A stretch of DNA of 64,000 nt from Fibrobacterota bacterium (GTDB lineage Bacteria; Fibrobacterota; Fibrobacteria; UBA11236), in contig JAQBPO010000022.1 in assembly GCA_028287465.1 (NCBI GenBank), positions 1 to 64,000 on the forward strand, in the 5' to 3' direction. The position numbers were made by a program, and so were the translations under genes. Shown here in pieces: positions 1 to 7,305 of the stretch; positions within the stretch are counted from its first letter, which is position 1, and each line of letters opens with the position of its first letter. A model generated the notes under the pieces. That model made no database searches. It saw only the letters and a list, made by a program, of their open reading frames with translations, and was not told the DNA's origin.

Positions 1-125
1 GAACGGACTGCGCTCGGCCGTCACGTCTTTTGCTTGCGCAAAAGCCGCGCCGGTGACACTCCGGGTCTGTCCTTCCCAGGCCAGCCCCTCCGTCCGCGCT
101 CGCCGCTCATCCACGCGTTATACGG
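1..125 (+). repeat. attC-like recombination site, left-truncated by window
   Basis: This is the right part of an attC-type site; its left arm is cut by the window edge. It contains the GTCAC...GTGAC-bounded internal hairpin region, the inner-arm block CGCTCATCC, and the right terminal box GTTATACGG at 117-125. The same architecture recurs at 1095, 2213, 3175, 4317, 5907, 7163 and 8194. By integron convention, recombination would cut within the GTT triplet, so the first complete cassette of the window runs from about 118 to 1229. Confidence 0.75.
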
Positions 126-165
126 ACCAAATTACAAATGAAGAAATTGAAGAGATCCGGAAAAG

Positions 166-290
166 ATAAAATGGCCTTCGGCTTGGCTAATCGGATAAAA
201 TCAAGAAAATGAAGATAACTTCACTTCATCGGTAGCCGAAAAGCGACTCTGATTCCAGTGACAGCCCAAATAGGCCTTCAGCTTGGTGAA
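166..290 (+). repeat. Two copies of a dispersed GGCCTTCGGCTTGGC repeat in non-coding cassette leader
   Basis: The leader between the attC site and the first gene carries two diverged copies of a second repeat family. Copy one (about 169-205) has GGCCTTCGGCTTGGCTAATC. Copy two (about 250-290) has GATTCCA followed by GGCCTTCAGCTTGGTGAATT. Related copies occur at 4537-4590 and 6599-6650, always in non-coding stretches of cassettes. I see no convincing ORF. The copies may be debris of an older element or a mobile non-coding cassette. Confidence 0.5.
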
Positions 291-340
291 TTAGGTGCCC
301 GAAGCGGGCAATGAAATCAAGAAAAATTGGACAAGAAAAA

Positions 341-1081
341 ATGAACGAAATCGAAGTCCTTAGCCTAAGAGTTGAGCAACTTCAAAATATGCTTTGCTCT
401 GTTGCCACAGGTGGGAGCGCCGATGACAAGGAATTTAAGGGTTTAAGGGAGCACTTGGTTGGAAGACGTGAAATCAAAGAAATGCTTCCGCGGTTCATCT
501 ATACTTGCCGTGATTTAGAGCAATTCTGGGCATTCATCAAACACAAATATCCGTCCTATAAGGAGAGAAAACAATTTCTTTGGGACGAATTCGGAAAAGT
601 AATTGTGCATTTAGAATCTCTACAAAATCCCTCTTCGAAAAATATCGAAACAGCCATAGTGAGCTTCAATGCTGAAGGAGTACACACAGCTTGGTCAAAG
701 GCACTCTCTCGAAGAGTTGAGGATCCTGCAGGAGCAATTACTTCAGCTCGCACGTTACTTGAAACAGTATGCAAGCATATTCTCGATGACTCGGAAATCT
801 CCTATGCCGAAGACGCGGATCTCCCTAAACTGTACCGGTTGTGCTCCGAAAGCTTGAAACTCGCACCAAGTCAACATACGGAAGAGATATTCAAACAAAT
901 ACTAGGAGGATGCACTTCAGTTGTTGTAGGCCTTGGAGCACTTCGAAATAAAATGGGTGATGCACATGGAAATGGAAGAAAAAATTCAAAACCATCGACT
1001 CGCCATGCTCATTTGGCAGTAAATTTGGCTGGGTCAATGGCTACTTTCATGATCGAATCCTGGGAAAATAAGCCAAAATAG
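341..1081 (+). CDS. Abortive infection (Abi C-terminus) family protein
   Basis: About 246 aa, cargo of the first complete cassette. The C-terminal 110 residues match the Abi C-terminal domain seen in abortive-infection proteins: DPAGAITSARTLLETVCKHI, then ADLPKLYRL, then PSQHTEEIFKQILGG, GLGALRNKMGDAHG and a final LAVNLAG helix. The N-terminal part (residues 1-120) is helical with no domain I can name. Family knowledge points to phage defence by growth arrest; a defence role here is inferred. An upstream in-frame ATG at 311 exists, but ATG 341 is preferred because the protein then starts MNEIEVL after a weak GGACAAG ribosome-binding site. Stop codon TAG lies 13 bp before the next attC. Confidence 0.82.
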   Translation: MNEIEVLSLRVEQLQNMLCSVATGGSADDKEFKGLREHLVGRREIKEMLPRFIYTCRDLEQFWAFIKHKYPSYKERKQFLWDEFGKVIVHLESLQNPSSKNIETAIVSFNAEGVHTAWSKALSRRVEDPAGAITSARTLLETVCKHILDDSEISYAEDADLPKLYRLCSESLKLAPSQHTEEIFKQILGGCTSVVVGLGALRNKMGDAHGNGRKNSKPSTRHAHLAVNLAGSMATFMIESWENKPK

Positions 1082-1094
1082 AAATGAAAAAAAT

Positions 1095-1237
1095 CCGTAT
1101 AACAAATCGATTCAACCTGCCGAGCCTCGGCCGACATGCCTTTCGCTTGCGCGAAAGCCACGCCGGTGACCCTCACCCCTTGTCCCTCCGGGCCAAGGGG
1201 TTCGGCCTCGTTCGCAGGTTAATCGGGCGTTATACGG
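1095..1237 (+). repeat. attC-like site, 143 bp
   Basis: The outer boxes CCGTATAAC (1095-1103) and GTTATACGG (1229-1237) are perfect complements over 9 bp. The inner arms AACCTGC and GCAGGTT pair over 7 bp, unlike the GATGAGC/GCTCATC arms of sibling sites, so the arms change together. The internal terminal structure has the hairpin CTTTCGCTTGCGCGAAAG and GCCGGTGACC. Confidence 0.8.
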
Positions 1238-1245
1238 ACTAAAAT

Positions 1246-1443
1246 ATGAATAAGAAAAAACCAACCCCGGAATTAATAAAATTGGCCAAAGAATATCCAA
1301 ATGGATGGATGTATGAACTTTTACCGGAATATGAAGGAAAAGCTGAGGTACCAATGGAAGGTATTGTCGGTGCATGGCAAGTCGATTCCAAGGGCAATAT
1401 TATCGGTGAGTTCATACCGAAAAAGGATTTCGACAAACATTAA
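1246..1443 (+). CDS. Small conserved hypothetical protein, cassette gene
   Basis: 65 aa, beginning only 9 bp after the attC right box, the compact layout typical of integron cassettes. The protein is soluble and acidic-basic mixed, with the motif NGWMYELLPEY followed by GIVGAWQVDSKGNIIGEFIP. This looks like a short beta-rich fold that I have seen as an unannotated conserved family. No function can be assigned. No clear Shine-Dalgarno is visible upstream; translation may rely on the attC leader. Confidence 0.7.
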   Translation: MNKKKPTPELIKLAKEYPNGWMYELLPEYEGKAEVPMEGIVGAWQVDSKGNIIGEFIPKKDFDKH

Positions 1444-1491
1444 AAGCGGCAAAATGGCTTCGAGCCTGCCCGCTTCCGAGACGTAATACGG
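1444..1491 (+). repeat. Degenerate attC remnant; 1492-1738 holds no convincing gene
   Basis: Directly after the preceding stop codon, a GC-rich fragment ends in GTAATACGGACTAA (1483-1496), one base away from the canonical right box GTTATACGGACTAA. The left arm and internal hairpin are gone. The following 1492-1738 stretch contains only a lysine-rich 63-codon ORF (1500-1691) with low-complexity sequence that I do not believe. It also contains a palindromic GTGGCCTACGGCCA segment near 1633. Confidence 0.4.
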
Positions 1492-1738
1492 ACTAATGAA
1501 TGAAGACGAAGGAGAAAAAGAAAGAATCGGACAAAGAAATGAATACGAAGAAAAACGCAAAGGAAAGACAAAATAAACGTCACAATGGCGACGTTCAAAA
1601 CGTGGCGCTGATTCGATGGCTAGGCTCAGTCGTGTGGCCTACGGCCATTGGGGGAAAAAAGCAAGGATTATTCTTTCCCTGGAATGAATAGATAAGCGTG
1701 AATTCTTTGAGAAATAAAACCAACCATAGAAAATCGAA

Positions 1739-2220
1739 ATGATCGAAATCGAAGCGAAAACATTATTCGAAGCTCCAATCGCGGTTGTTTTCGATGCCGA
1801 AAGAAACATCTCGCTTCATGCCGCGACACAAGGACACCGTGGGGAGATTGCAGTAGCGGGCGTCACTTCGGGTTTAATTGAAAAGGGGCAGGAAGTCGAA
1901 TGGGAGGCTACCCACTTCGGTATAAAACAGCGGCTTCGAGTCAAAATAACGCACATGGACAAACCAGGTTATTTCAGAGACGAGCAGGTTTTTGGGGCTT
2001 TTAAGACCTTTACTCACGAGCACCATTTCCTCGCACTCGGATCGGATCAAACGGAGAAAACGGATGTCATGCGAATCGAAGCTCCGCTGGGACCCTTGGA
2101 AAAATTGCAGAGGTCCTATTCTTGAGGCGGTATATGACCGTATTCTTACAGAAAAAGAATATGGAACTCAAAACACTCGTCGAAAATGAACAGAAAAACC
2201 AAAGAAGAAATGCCGTATAA
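1739..2220 (+). pseudogene. SRPBCC (START-like) family protein with a -1 frameshift
   Basis: Residues 1-120 match small ligand-binding SRPBCC proteins: an N-terminal FEAPIAVVFDAERNISLH strand, then GEVEWEATHFGI-like text (seen as QEVEWEATHFGIKQRLR), and AFKTFTHEHHF. The first frame stops at 2125 just after APLGPLEKL. The family's C-terminal helix continues in the next frame as RYMTVFLQKKNMELKTLVEN and ends at 2218-2220. Adding one A to the A5 run at 2100-2104 restores a continuous protein of about 160 aa. This is either a true inactivating frameshift or a homopolymer sequencing error. The restored stop codon TAA lies inside the left box of the next attC. Confidence 0.75.
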
Positions 2221-2354
2221 CAATCGGTTCAACCCGATGAGCCTCGGCCGTCACAGCCTTTGCTTACGCAAAGCCTGCGCCGGTGACCCTGCGCACCCGT
2301 CCTTCCCGGCCGGGCGCTCCGGCCTCGTTCGCCGCTCATCCGGTCGTTATACGG
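2213..2354 (+). repeat. attC-like site, 142 bp
   Basis: Left box CCGTATAAC 2213-2221, right box GTTATACGG 2346-2354, inner arms GATGAGC and GCTCATC. The internal part holds hairpin CTTTGCTTACGCAAAG bounded by GTCAC and GTGAC. It is one of the best preserved copies and close to those at 4317 and 8194. Confidence 0.82.
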
Positions 2355-2404
2355 ACTAAATCAGAAAATAGACCGGAAACAGGGATTCTTATCTAAATAA
2401 CGTA

Positions 2405-2442
2405 TTGCCGTATATACACGATTTACGTATAATAGAATCGTG
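2405..2442 (+). promoter_or_regulatory. Promoter with embedded operator for the toxin-antitoxin pair
   Basis: TTGCCG (2405-2410), a 17 bp spacer and TATAAT (2428-2433) form a strong sigma-70-type promoter. An inverted repeat CACGATT (2417-2423) / AATCGTG (2436-2442) brackets the -10 box, a good position for autorepression by the HTH antitoxin. The predicted start of transcription falls at about the GTG start codon (2440), so the mRNA would be leaderless. Confidence 0.6.
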
Positions 2443-2709
2443 AAATATGACTGGGATCCCCCTAAAAATCTCGAAAATATTAGAAAGCACGGAATCTCTT
2501 TCCCAGAGATTGTCAGCTTGATTGGACATGGCGGGTTTATCAAAGTCGTGATCAACAAAAGCGTCAAGTATCCAGACCAAAAGGTCCTTTTGGTAAGAAA
2601 AGGCAAAGCCATCTACATGGTCCCTTTCGAAAAGCGCGGAGATTTAAGGTGGATTATAACGGCATTCTATAGCCCAGCGTACACAAATAAATATCCGAGG
2701 AAAAAATGA
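2440..2709 (+). CDS. BrnT-like (DUF497) toxin
   Basis: 89 aa. The N-terminus KYDWDPPKNLENIRKHGISF is the hallmark of the BrnT/DUF497 family of RelE-fold ribonuclease toxins. It is followed by the beta strands VLLVRKGKAIYMVPF and RWIITAFYSPAYT. The start is GTG, chosen because family members begin with the equivalent of MKYEWDP. The gene sits right after an attC and overlaps the next gene by 4 bp (ATGA), so the two are co-translated. Classical BrnT partners with a ribbon-helix-helix BrnA; here the partner is an HTH protein. Toxicity is inferred from the family. Confidence 0.78.
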   Translation: MKYDWDPPKNLENIRKHGISFPEIVSLIGHGGFIKVVINKSVKYPDQKVLLVRKGKAIYMVPFEKRGDLRWIITAFYSPAYTNKYPRKK

Positions 2710-3182
2710 AATCGAAAAGTGATACGAAGGATTTAGAAGAATATTTGGAAGCGCATGCAAACGAACTCGTGGATGACGAAAGTGAAGATGCTGCTGATAT
2801 TGTAAGCAGCGCCAAAGCAGATGATAAAGAGAGAAAGGCTAGAGCCGCGCTTTTCCAACATCGCAGAAATGAGCTTAAGCTCTCTCAAAGCAAATTAGCG
2901 AAGGCGGTCGGGGCTAATGTAAGGACACTTCAAAATTGGGAACAAGGAAGACAAGATTTTCCTATGTCAGTTGCGATTTTATTGAACTTGATGAAGAATA
3001 TCCCTTCAGTTAAAAAATACTTAACAAGTAATTCGGTTAATGTTACCTCGGAGATTAAGATTGGACATCGTAAAACTGGGGTGGATCACAAGGTTCGTAG
3101 GAAGGTGCATGCCCCTATAAAACAAAAGCATGCGCCTTTGAAGTCTAGGGTTCATAAGCAAAGTACCGCCAAAGCCGTTTAA
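2706..3182 (+). CDS. HTH (XRE-type) antitoxin/autorepressor
   Basis: 158 aa. The acidic N-terminus (residues 1-45, rich in D/E) resembles a toxin-binding segment. An XRE-like helix-turn-helix spans about 50-100 with ELKLSQSKLAKAVGANVRTL and NWEQGRQDFP. The basic, lysine/histidine-rich tail (about 115-158) is low complexity and likely flexible. The 4 bp overlap with the BrnT-like gene and the palindrome over the promoter make this the expected antitoxin and repressor. The stop codon TAA overlaps the left box of the following attC. Confidence 0.75.
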   Translation: MKSKSDTKDLEEYLEAHANELVDDESEDAADIVSSAKADDKERKARAALFQHRRNELKLSQSKLAKAVGANVRTLQNWEQGRQDFPMSVAILLNLMKNIPSVKKYLTSNSVNVTSEIKIGHRKTGVDHKVRRKVHAPIKQKHAPLKSRVHKQSTAKAV

Positions 3183-3315
3183 CAATCGAGTCAAACGGAC
3201 TAACCTCGGCCGTCATGTCTTTCGCTTGCGCGAAAGCCACGCCGGTACCCTCAGTATTTGTCCCTACGGGCCAAAGCCTTCGGCCTCGTTCGCAGGTTAT
3301 CCGGGCGCTATACTG
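3175..3315 (+). repeat. attC-like site, 141 bp, mildly degenerate
   Basis: Left box CCGTTTAAC 3175-3183 and right box GCTATACTG 3307-3315 both deviate from the canonical sequence and pair imperfectly. The internal hairpin CTTTCGCTTGCGCGAAAG and the AACCT/AGGTT inner arms are kept. The next 240 bp (3316-3557) contain no ORF that I trust. Confidence 0.7.
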
Positions 3316-3557
3316 ACGAAATCAAACAACAAAAATTGGACAAACAAAATACAGAACGGTATTGATTCGTGGTCAAGTATTGCTCACATCATACCCAATA
3401 CGATTTAGATTCAATAGATTCTGCGAAGTCAAACTATGGTACAAAAATTGCTTTGAATTCAAGTGCCACGATGCTGTTTCCGAAAAGTAGTTAAGATTGG
3501 TTTGAGATAAAGTGTCAAGATATAAGAGTTTATTGAAAACCAGTAGCGAGAATTAAT

Positions 3558-4136
3558 ATGAGAATGCCTAAAATTACGTTGGTGTGCTTATTGTTTTTTG
3601 CGCAGGCATGTCAAAAGTTGGATTCTATTACTAGCAAAAAAGATGAAATTGTAAAAGAGACTAAAAGCAATGAGCCTGAAGGGGCTTTGCTATTCCTTCG
3701 GACGAATACCACCACCCAATCGCATGGTGTAGGGGGGGTTCAATGGTATGTGGGTGGTGGTCGGATGTATACCGGTGAGCATGCATTTGGTCAAGTACCA
3801 GATTCAGTAAAGAAAGATAGTGTCAGTCGCATCTCCCTCATGTTTTCTCTGGTTGATAGTAATCTTGTGAAAATAAATGCAGATACGATGAATCGTATTC
3901 TTGATTTAGTAAAAATGGTAGGGGATTCGGATGTGTATTGTAAATACCGAAGCGGACCTGCAATGGGCGACATAGAGAGTAGATACGTGTATAGATTGGA
4001 TAGTGCTAGCCAGAGGTATTCTAAGATACTGGCCGGCTTCGAAGACCCTTTTTGTTTTGGAGGCACGGGTTACAAATCTCCAGAATCCCAAGAGCTCGAT
4101 GATTTAGTACATAAAGCGATATTTCCAATTCGGTAA
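3558..4136 (+). CDS. Hypothetical lipoprotein, cassette gene
   Basis: 192 aa. A short signal peptide with lipobox FAQAC gives lipidation at the Cys near residue 18; ATG 3564 is an alternative start. The mature part has a Gly-rich stretch (HGVGGVQWYVGGGRMY), DSV/DSN-rich segments and four to five further cysteines that could form disulfides (VYCKYRSG, PFCFGG). No named domain is recognised. It is one of four lipoproteins in the array. The gap to the next attC (4137-4316) is non-coding. Confidence 0.7.
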   Translation: MRMPKITLVCLLFFAQACQKLDSITSKKDEIVKETKSNEPEGALLFLRTNTTTQSHGVGGVQWYVGGGRMYTGEHAFGQVPDSVKKDSVSRISLMFSLVDSNLVKINADTMNRILDLVKMVGDSDVYCKYRSGPAMGDIESRYVYRLDSASQRYSKILAGFEDPFCFGGTGYKSPESQELDDLVHKAIFPIR

Positions 4137-4316
4137 TTAATATTCCTAAATCTGAATTACAAATGCGTTTTCAGCCAGCCTGGCTTGACATTTGATGTAA
4201 GGGGCTTTCGGGGTCCATTTCCTGTCCGCCTAGTTCCGTTTAAGTACTTTTTGGCCGTACCCGGGAGTCGCATCCATAGAGTCAAAAACCTCGCCGCAAG
4301 GCGCCCTTTGGAGCCG

Positions 4317-4458
4317 CCGTATAACAATCTGTTCAACCCGATGAGCCTCGGCCGTCACAACCTTTGCTTACGCAAAGCCTGCGCCGGAGACGCTCCGGAC
4401 TTGTCCCTCCGGGCCAAGCCCTCAGGCCTCGTTCGCCGCTCATCCACGCGTTATACGG
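4317..4458 (+). repeat. attC-like site, 142 bp
   Basis: Left box CCGTATAAC 4317-4325, right box GTTATACGG 4450-4458, inner arms GATGAGC/GCTCATC, internal hairpin CTTTGCTTACGCAAAG. A longer ORF spanning this site (4185-4586) is an artefact of the open GC-rich palindrome. Confidence 0.82.
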
Positions 4459-4536
4459 ACGAAGTATTTGAAGAAATGGAAAGGCCAAATTACGGAAATG
4501 AAAACAAACTCTACCGAGACATCTTAAATGCAGTGT

Positions 4537-4590
4537 TGATTCCAAGGACGGCCGAAATAGGCCTTCGGCTTGGCGAGTCGGATTAAAAAA
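4537..4590 (+). repeat. Dispersed GGCCTTCGGCTTGGC repeat in non-coding leader
   Basis: Within the 237 bp leader between the attC and the next gene lies GATTCCA, then GGCCGAAATAGGCCTTCGGC, then TTGGCGAGTCGGATTAAAA. The core can fold as GCCGAA/TTCGGC. A related GCTGATTC fragment follows near 4644. This is the clearest copy of the family also seen at 166-290 and 6599-6650. Confidence 0.5.
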
Positions 4591-4695
4591 AGAAGATCGG
4601 GAGACAGGAAAATCCAGAAATCAGCGGTCTCCAAAGGGCCGTGCTGATTCAAAAGCCGGGAGTTAGAGTGAATGGACAGGAAAAAGGATAAAAAA

Positions 4696-5151
4696 ATGAA
4701 ATTTCGTTTGGTCGTGGGATCGATCTTATTGTTTGCCGCCTCGTCGTTTTCCGAAGACGAAAAATTGAAGGACAAAATATATTTAAGTCGCAACAACCAG
4801 ATTCAAACCCTTCAGTCCTCTACACTTTCTAATACAAAGTACCTGGTATTTAGGCTCAAAAAGAAACTGGATGGAAAGAATTCAAGAGGTAAGGGATACG
4901 ACGAGAAGTCTAATTATGGCGACTCGGCATCAACGTATTGCTACAAAAAGGAATCCGATTTAGCCGAATTGGAAAAGACAATGATAAGTGAATGGTTTAC
5001 CTCGAATGGGTCAATAAGTATCCAGTACACCTGTGGGGACTTGCAAGACGAGGAAAAGAGGAAAAGCTTTCTCGGATTTGCGGAAACGAATTGCCAATGC
5101 CTTGACATAACTTTCGAAAATATGAACAAAACAAAAAGCCCATGGAGATGA
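4696..5151 (+). CDS. Hypothetical secreted protein, cassette gene
   Basis: About 151 aa from ATG 4696, which follows AAGGA at 4684-4688. An upstream ATG at 4672 would place charged residues before the signal peptide and is less likely. The signal peptide (MKFRLVVGSILLFAASSFS) is followed by a charged mature domain with five cysteines, two of them in the pair NCQC near the C-terminus, suggesting disulfides. No known family is recognised. The stop lies 9 bp before a minimal attC. Confidence 0.68.
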   Translation: MKFRLVVGSILLFAASSFSEDEKLKDKIYLSRNNQIQTLQSSTLSNTKYLVFRLKKKLDGKNSRGKGYDEKSNYGDSASTYCYKKESDLAELEKTMISEWFTSNGSISIQYTCGDLQDEEKRKSFLGFAETNCQCLDITFENMNKTKSPWR

Positions 5152-5159
5152 AAAAATAG

Positions 5160-5226
5160 CCGTATAACAATCGGTTCAACCCGATGAGCTTCGGCATCGT
5201 TCGCCGCTCAATCGGGAGTTATACGG
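5160..5226 (+). repeat. Minimal attC-like site, 67 bp, lacking the terminal structure
   Basis: Same outer boxes as its siblings (CCGTATAAC 5160-5168 and GTTATACGG 5218-5226) and the same left arm, but the roughly 75 bp internal hairpin region is absent. The inner arms CCCGATGAGC and GCTCAATCGGG pair fully except for one extra A, which would be an extrahelical base of the kind integrases read. Confidence 0.8.
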
Positions 5227-5297
5227 AAAAAAAATCGAGAACAAATTCACAATCGCAATCGTCAAATTCAAATCGTCTCCTGTTTCGAAAAGGAAAA

Positions 5298-5717
5298 ATG
5301 AGAAAATTCAAACATTTATTGATCATTCTGACCATTCCAATTTCGTTCATGGGATGCTCGAAAAATGAATGTAACAGCGGACCTACTGCGGCTGGATCTT
5401 GGACATGGTACCTGGAGTTTAAAGGATTCGTGAACCAAGCAATTGATAGCGCGGCTGTTTCCGGTGCCGATGTCGTTATCAATCAAAAGTATTCCGGGAA
5501 GACAGACTCTAATGGGTATTATTTAATTCGAAATTTAAGCTGCAACGAAAATCAAATAAAAGCCATATCACAGATATCAATTACCGTCTCAAAGGATGGA
5601 TACGCTTTCTTTTCCAAAACCGTTTCAAGGGATAGTGTAGGCCAGTCTGCGCTAGGGAACGACTCACAATCATCAGGAACACAGTTCAAATTACCCACGG
5701 CTTCCCTTTCAAAGTAA
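5298..5717 (+). CDS. Lipoprotein with carboxypeptidase-regulatory-like fold
   Basis: 139 aa from ATG 5298, preceded by AGGA. The signal peptide ends in lipobox SFMGC. The mature part reads GFVNQAIDSAAVSGADVVIN, then GKTDSNGYYLIRNL, the pattern of a CarboxypepD_reg/Cna-B-like beta sandwich, often used in surface-exposed proteins. Further upstream ATGs in frame fall inside the attC site and are rejected. The region 5718-5906 after it is non-coding. Confidence 0.72.
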   Translation: MRKFKHLLIILTIPISFMGCSKNECNSGPTAAGSWTWYLEFKGFVNQAIDSAAVSGADVVINQKYSGKTDSNGYYLIRNLSCNENQIKAISQISITVSKDGYAFFSKTVSRDSVGQSALGNDSQSSGTQFKLPTASLSK

Positions 5718-5906
5718 TTCTAATTCGCATCCATCTTCGAATTGGGGCCCTACCGGCCTTGGTTAGGATTTTAATGACTCGTCTTCGACTTTGAAATGTG
5801 ACAAGACGACCGTTTTGAATAAGGTTAAAGGCCCGGAAATGAAGACATGGTAATTCAAAGCAAAGAGATCCAAAATCAAGATGGATCAAGAGATCGGAAA
5901 AAACCG

Positions 5907-6047
5907 CCGCATAACAAACGGATGAACCTGACCGGGCTCGGCCGTCACAGCCTTTGCTTGCGCAAAGCCTGCGCCGGTGACCCTACGCCCCTTCCCTCCA
6001 GGCTAAGCCCTCCGTCCTCGTTCGCAGGTTAATAGGTCGTTATACGG
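5907..6047 (+). repeat. attC-like site, 141 bp
   Basis: Left box CCGCATAAC 5907-5915, right box GTTATACGG 6039-6047. Inner arms AACCTG/CAGGTT match the arm type of the 1095 site rather than the GATGAGC type. Internal hairpin CTTTGCTTGCGCAAAG. Confidence 0.8.
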
Positions 6048-6064
6048 CCTGAGAAATCAAAAAA

Positions 6065-6265
6065 ATGCATAAATACCTATACGGAATCCTTGTCGTCGCA
6101 ATAGCCATTGGGTTACTGCTGAATATCAACGTGTTGTCAATGCTTGGCTTGGTTGGGTTACTATTTGTGGGCGTGCTTCACCTTTTTCCAACTCTGTTCC
6201 CACTTTCAAAAGAAGAAGTTGAGGAAGTAAAAAGGAACGGCGATACATCCGGTGGAGAATCATAG
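6065..6265 (+). CDS. Small membrane protein, cassette gene
   Basis: 66 aa starting 17 bp after the attC right box. Two hydrophobic segments (YGILVVAIAIGLLLN and MLGLVGLLFVGVLHLF) are followed by an acidic-basic tail KEEVEEVKRNG. It would sit in the inner membrane as a hairpin with a cytoplasmic tail. No family is recognised. Confidence 0.6.
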   Translation: MHKYLYGILVVAIAIGLLLNINVLSMLGLVGLLFVGVLHLFPTLFPLSKEEVEEVKRNGDTSGGES

Positions 6266-6317
6266 GTGTTTCAGTCGATCAGTTGCTATCCGGGCGGAAT
6301 AAGCAGATAAGGAAACT

Positions 6318-6521
6318 ATGATTGGCGGCCCCGTACACCTATTTTTTGCTCTGGTATTTGCGGTAAGCATCGGCCTCATGCTGCTTGGGCTGTACTCCAA
6401 AAAACACCCTATGGTTATTTATGGATTGATTGCATTGGTGCTTGCGCTTATCCTATTGAAAATTACATGCTCAAAAGAACCCGAAACCCCGGTCATTTTG
6501 CCTGCGCAGAGGGTTAAATAA
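6318..6521 (+). CDS. Small membrane protein, cassette gene
   Basis: 67 aa with two predicted membrane segments (HLFFALVFAVSIGLMLLGLY and MVIYGLIALVLALILLKI) and a short Pro-rich tail. It is preceded by AAGGAAACT 6-14 bases upstream, a usable ribosome-binding site. It lies 52 bp after the previous small membrane gene with no attC between, so the two may share one cassette and act together. Confidence 0.6.
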   Translation: MIGGPVHLFFALVFAVSIGLMLLGLYSKKHPMVIYGLIALVLALILLKITCSKEPETPVILPAQRVK

Positions 6522-6598
6522 ATTGTCAACCGGACTAAGAAATGAAGAGATCAGGAAATGAAGAAAAGGCCGTGGTAGAGGCTTCCGGAGGGTGGCTC

Positions 6599-6650
6599 GG
6601 ATTCCAGCAAGGGCCAAAATTGACCTTCGGCTTGGCAAATCGAAGGAAGA
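6599..6650 (+). repeat. Dispersed repeat copy in non-coding stretch 6522-6728
   Basis: GGATTCCAGCAAGGGCCAAA, then GACCTTCGGCTTGGCAAATC. It is aligned with copies at 166-290 and 4537-4590. The stretch opens at 6524-6539 with a CAACCGGACTAAG fragment resembling the end of an attC, suggesting a lost site. Confidence 0.45.
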
Positions 6651-6728
6651 TAACGGAAAGAGAAATCCACTCTTGGGAGGCTTTCTGAGGGCGTCCTTGA
6701 TTCAGATGGAAAAACGGAAATTCGGAAA

Positions 6729-7148
6729 ATGAGCCAAGAGCCAATCACTTCCTATATCAATTATTTCGTACTACGATATTTCTTGGGACTATTTTGGGGG
6801 ACAATATCATTCGGAGCGACATTTCTTGGATCTTTTGGTATCGGTACTACCGAAAATTGGAATTGGAAAATCGGGTTGTTGTTCGCCCTCCTTTCAATAC
6901 TTTGCCTTTATACTTTCCTCAGGTGTCGAATAGTAAGCTATCACCTAAACGATATATCGATTGGAAATAATACCTTTGCGATCCGAGATATCGAAAAGGT
7001 ATACGAACTGGGTTATTGGAAAATAACCTTGTGGATCAAAATTAGAGGGAGGTGGTATTTTACTCCCGTTGGTGGGGATAAGAGAAATGAAATCGAGATT
7101 TTAAGGAGGAAAGTGACTTGGACGGGAATAAATAAAAGACCAATATAG
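6729..7148 (+). CDS. Hypothetical membrane protein, cassette gene
   Basis: 139 aa. Two membrane helices (about residues 14-38 and 46-63, FGATFLGSFGIG and IGLLFALLSILCLYTFL) precede a C-terminal domain of alternating strands (SYHLNDISIGNNTFAIRDIE, KITLWIKIRGRWYFTPVGG) with a PH-like or bPH-like appearance. Such layouts occur in small envelope proteins of unknown function. It ends about 15 bp before the next attC. Confidence 0.65.
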   Translation: MSQEPITSYINYFVLRYFLGLFWGTISFGATFLGSFGIGTTENWNWKIGLLFALLSILCLYTFLRCRIVSYHLNDISIGNNTFAIRDIEKVYELGYWKITLWIKIRGRWYFTPVGGDKRNEIEILRRKVTWTGINKRPI

Positions 7149-7162
7149 AAGGCAAAATAATG

Positions 7163-7305
7163 GAGTATAAAAAAACGATGCAATCTGCAGAGCTTCGGCC
7201 GTCATGCCTTTCGCCTACGCTAAAGCCACGCCGGTGAACCTACGCACCCGTCCGTCCCGTCCGATCGCTCCGGCCTCGTTCGCCGCTCATCCGGTCGTTA
7301 TATGG
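7163..7305 (+). repeat. attC-like site, 143 bp, degenerate left box
   Basis: The left box is decayed (GAGTATAAA near 7163-7171); the right box is GTTATATGG 7297-7305. The inner right arm CGCTCATCC and the internal region with GCCGGTGAACC are recognisable. Confidence 0.7.

Noticed and set aside
1500-1691. 63-codon ORF between two cassettes
   Set aside because: Lys/Glu-rich low-complexity start and no homology pattern or ribosome-binding site. It is more likely to be non-coding cassette debris.
4185-4586. 133-codon ORF across the attC at 4317
   Set aside because: It runs through the palindrome and matches parallel spurious frames in other attC copies. No protein-like composition outside the repeat.
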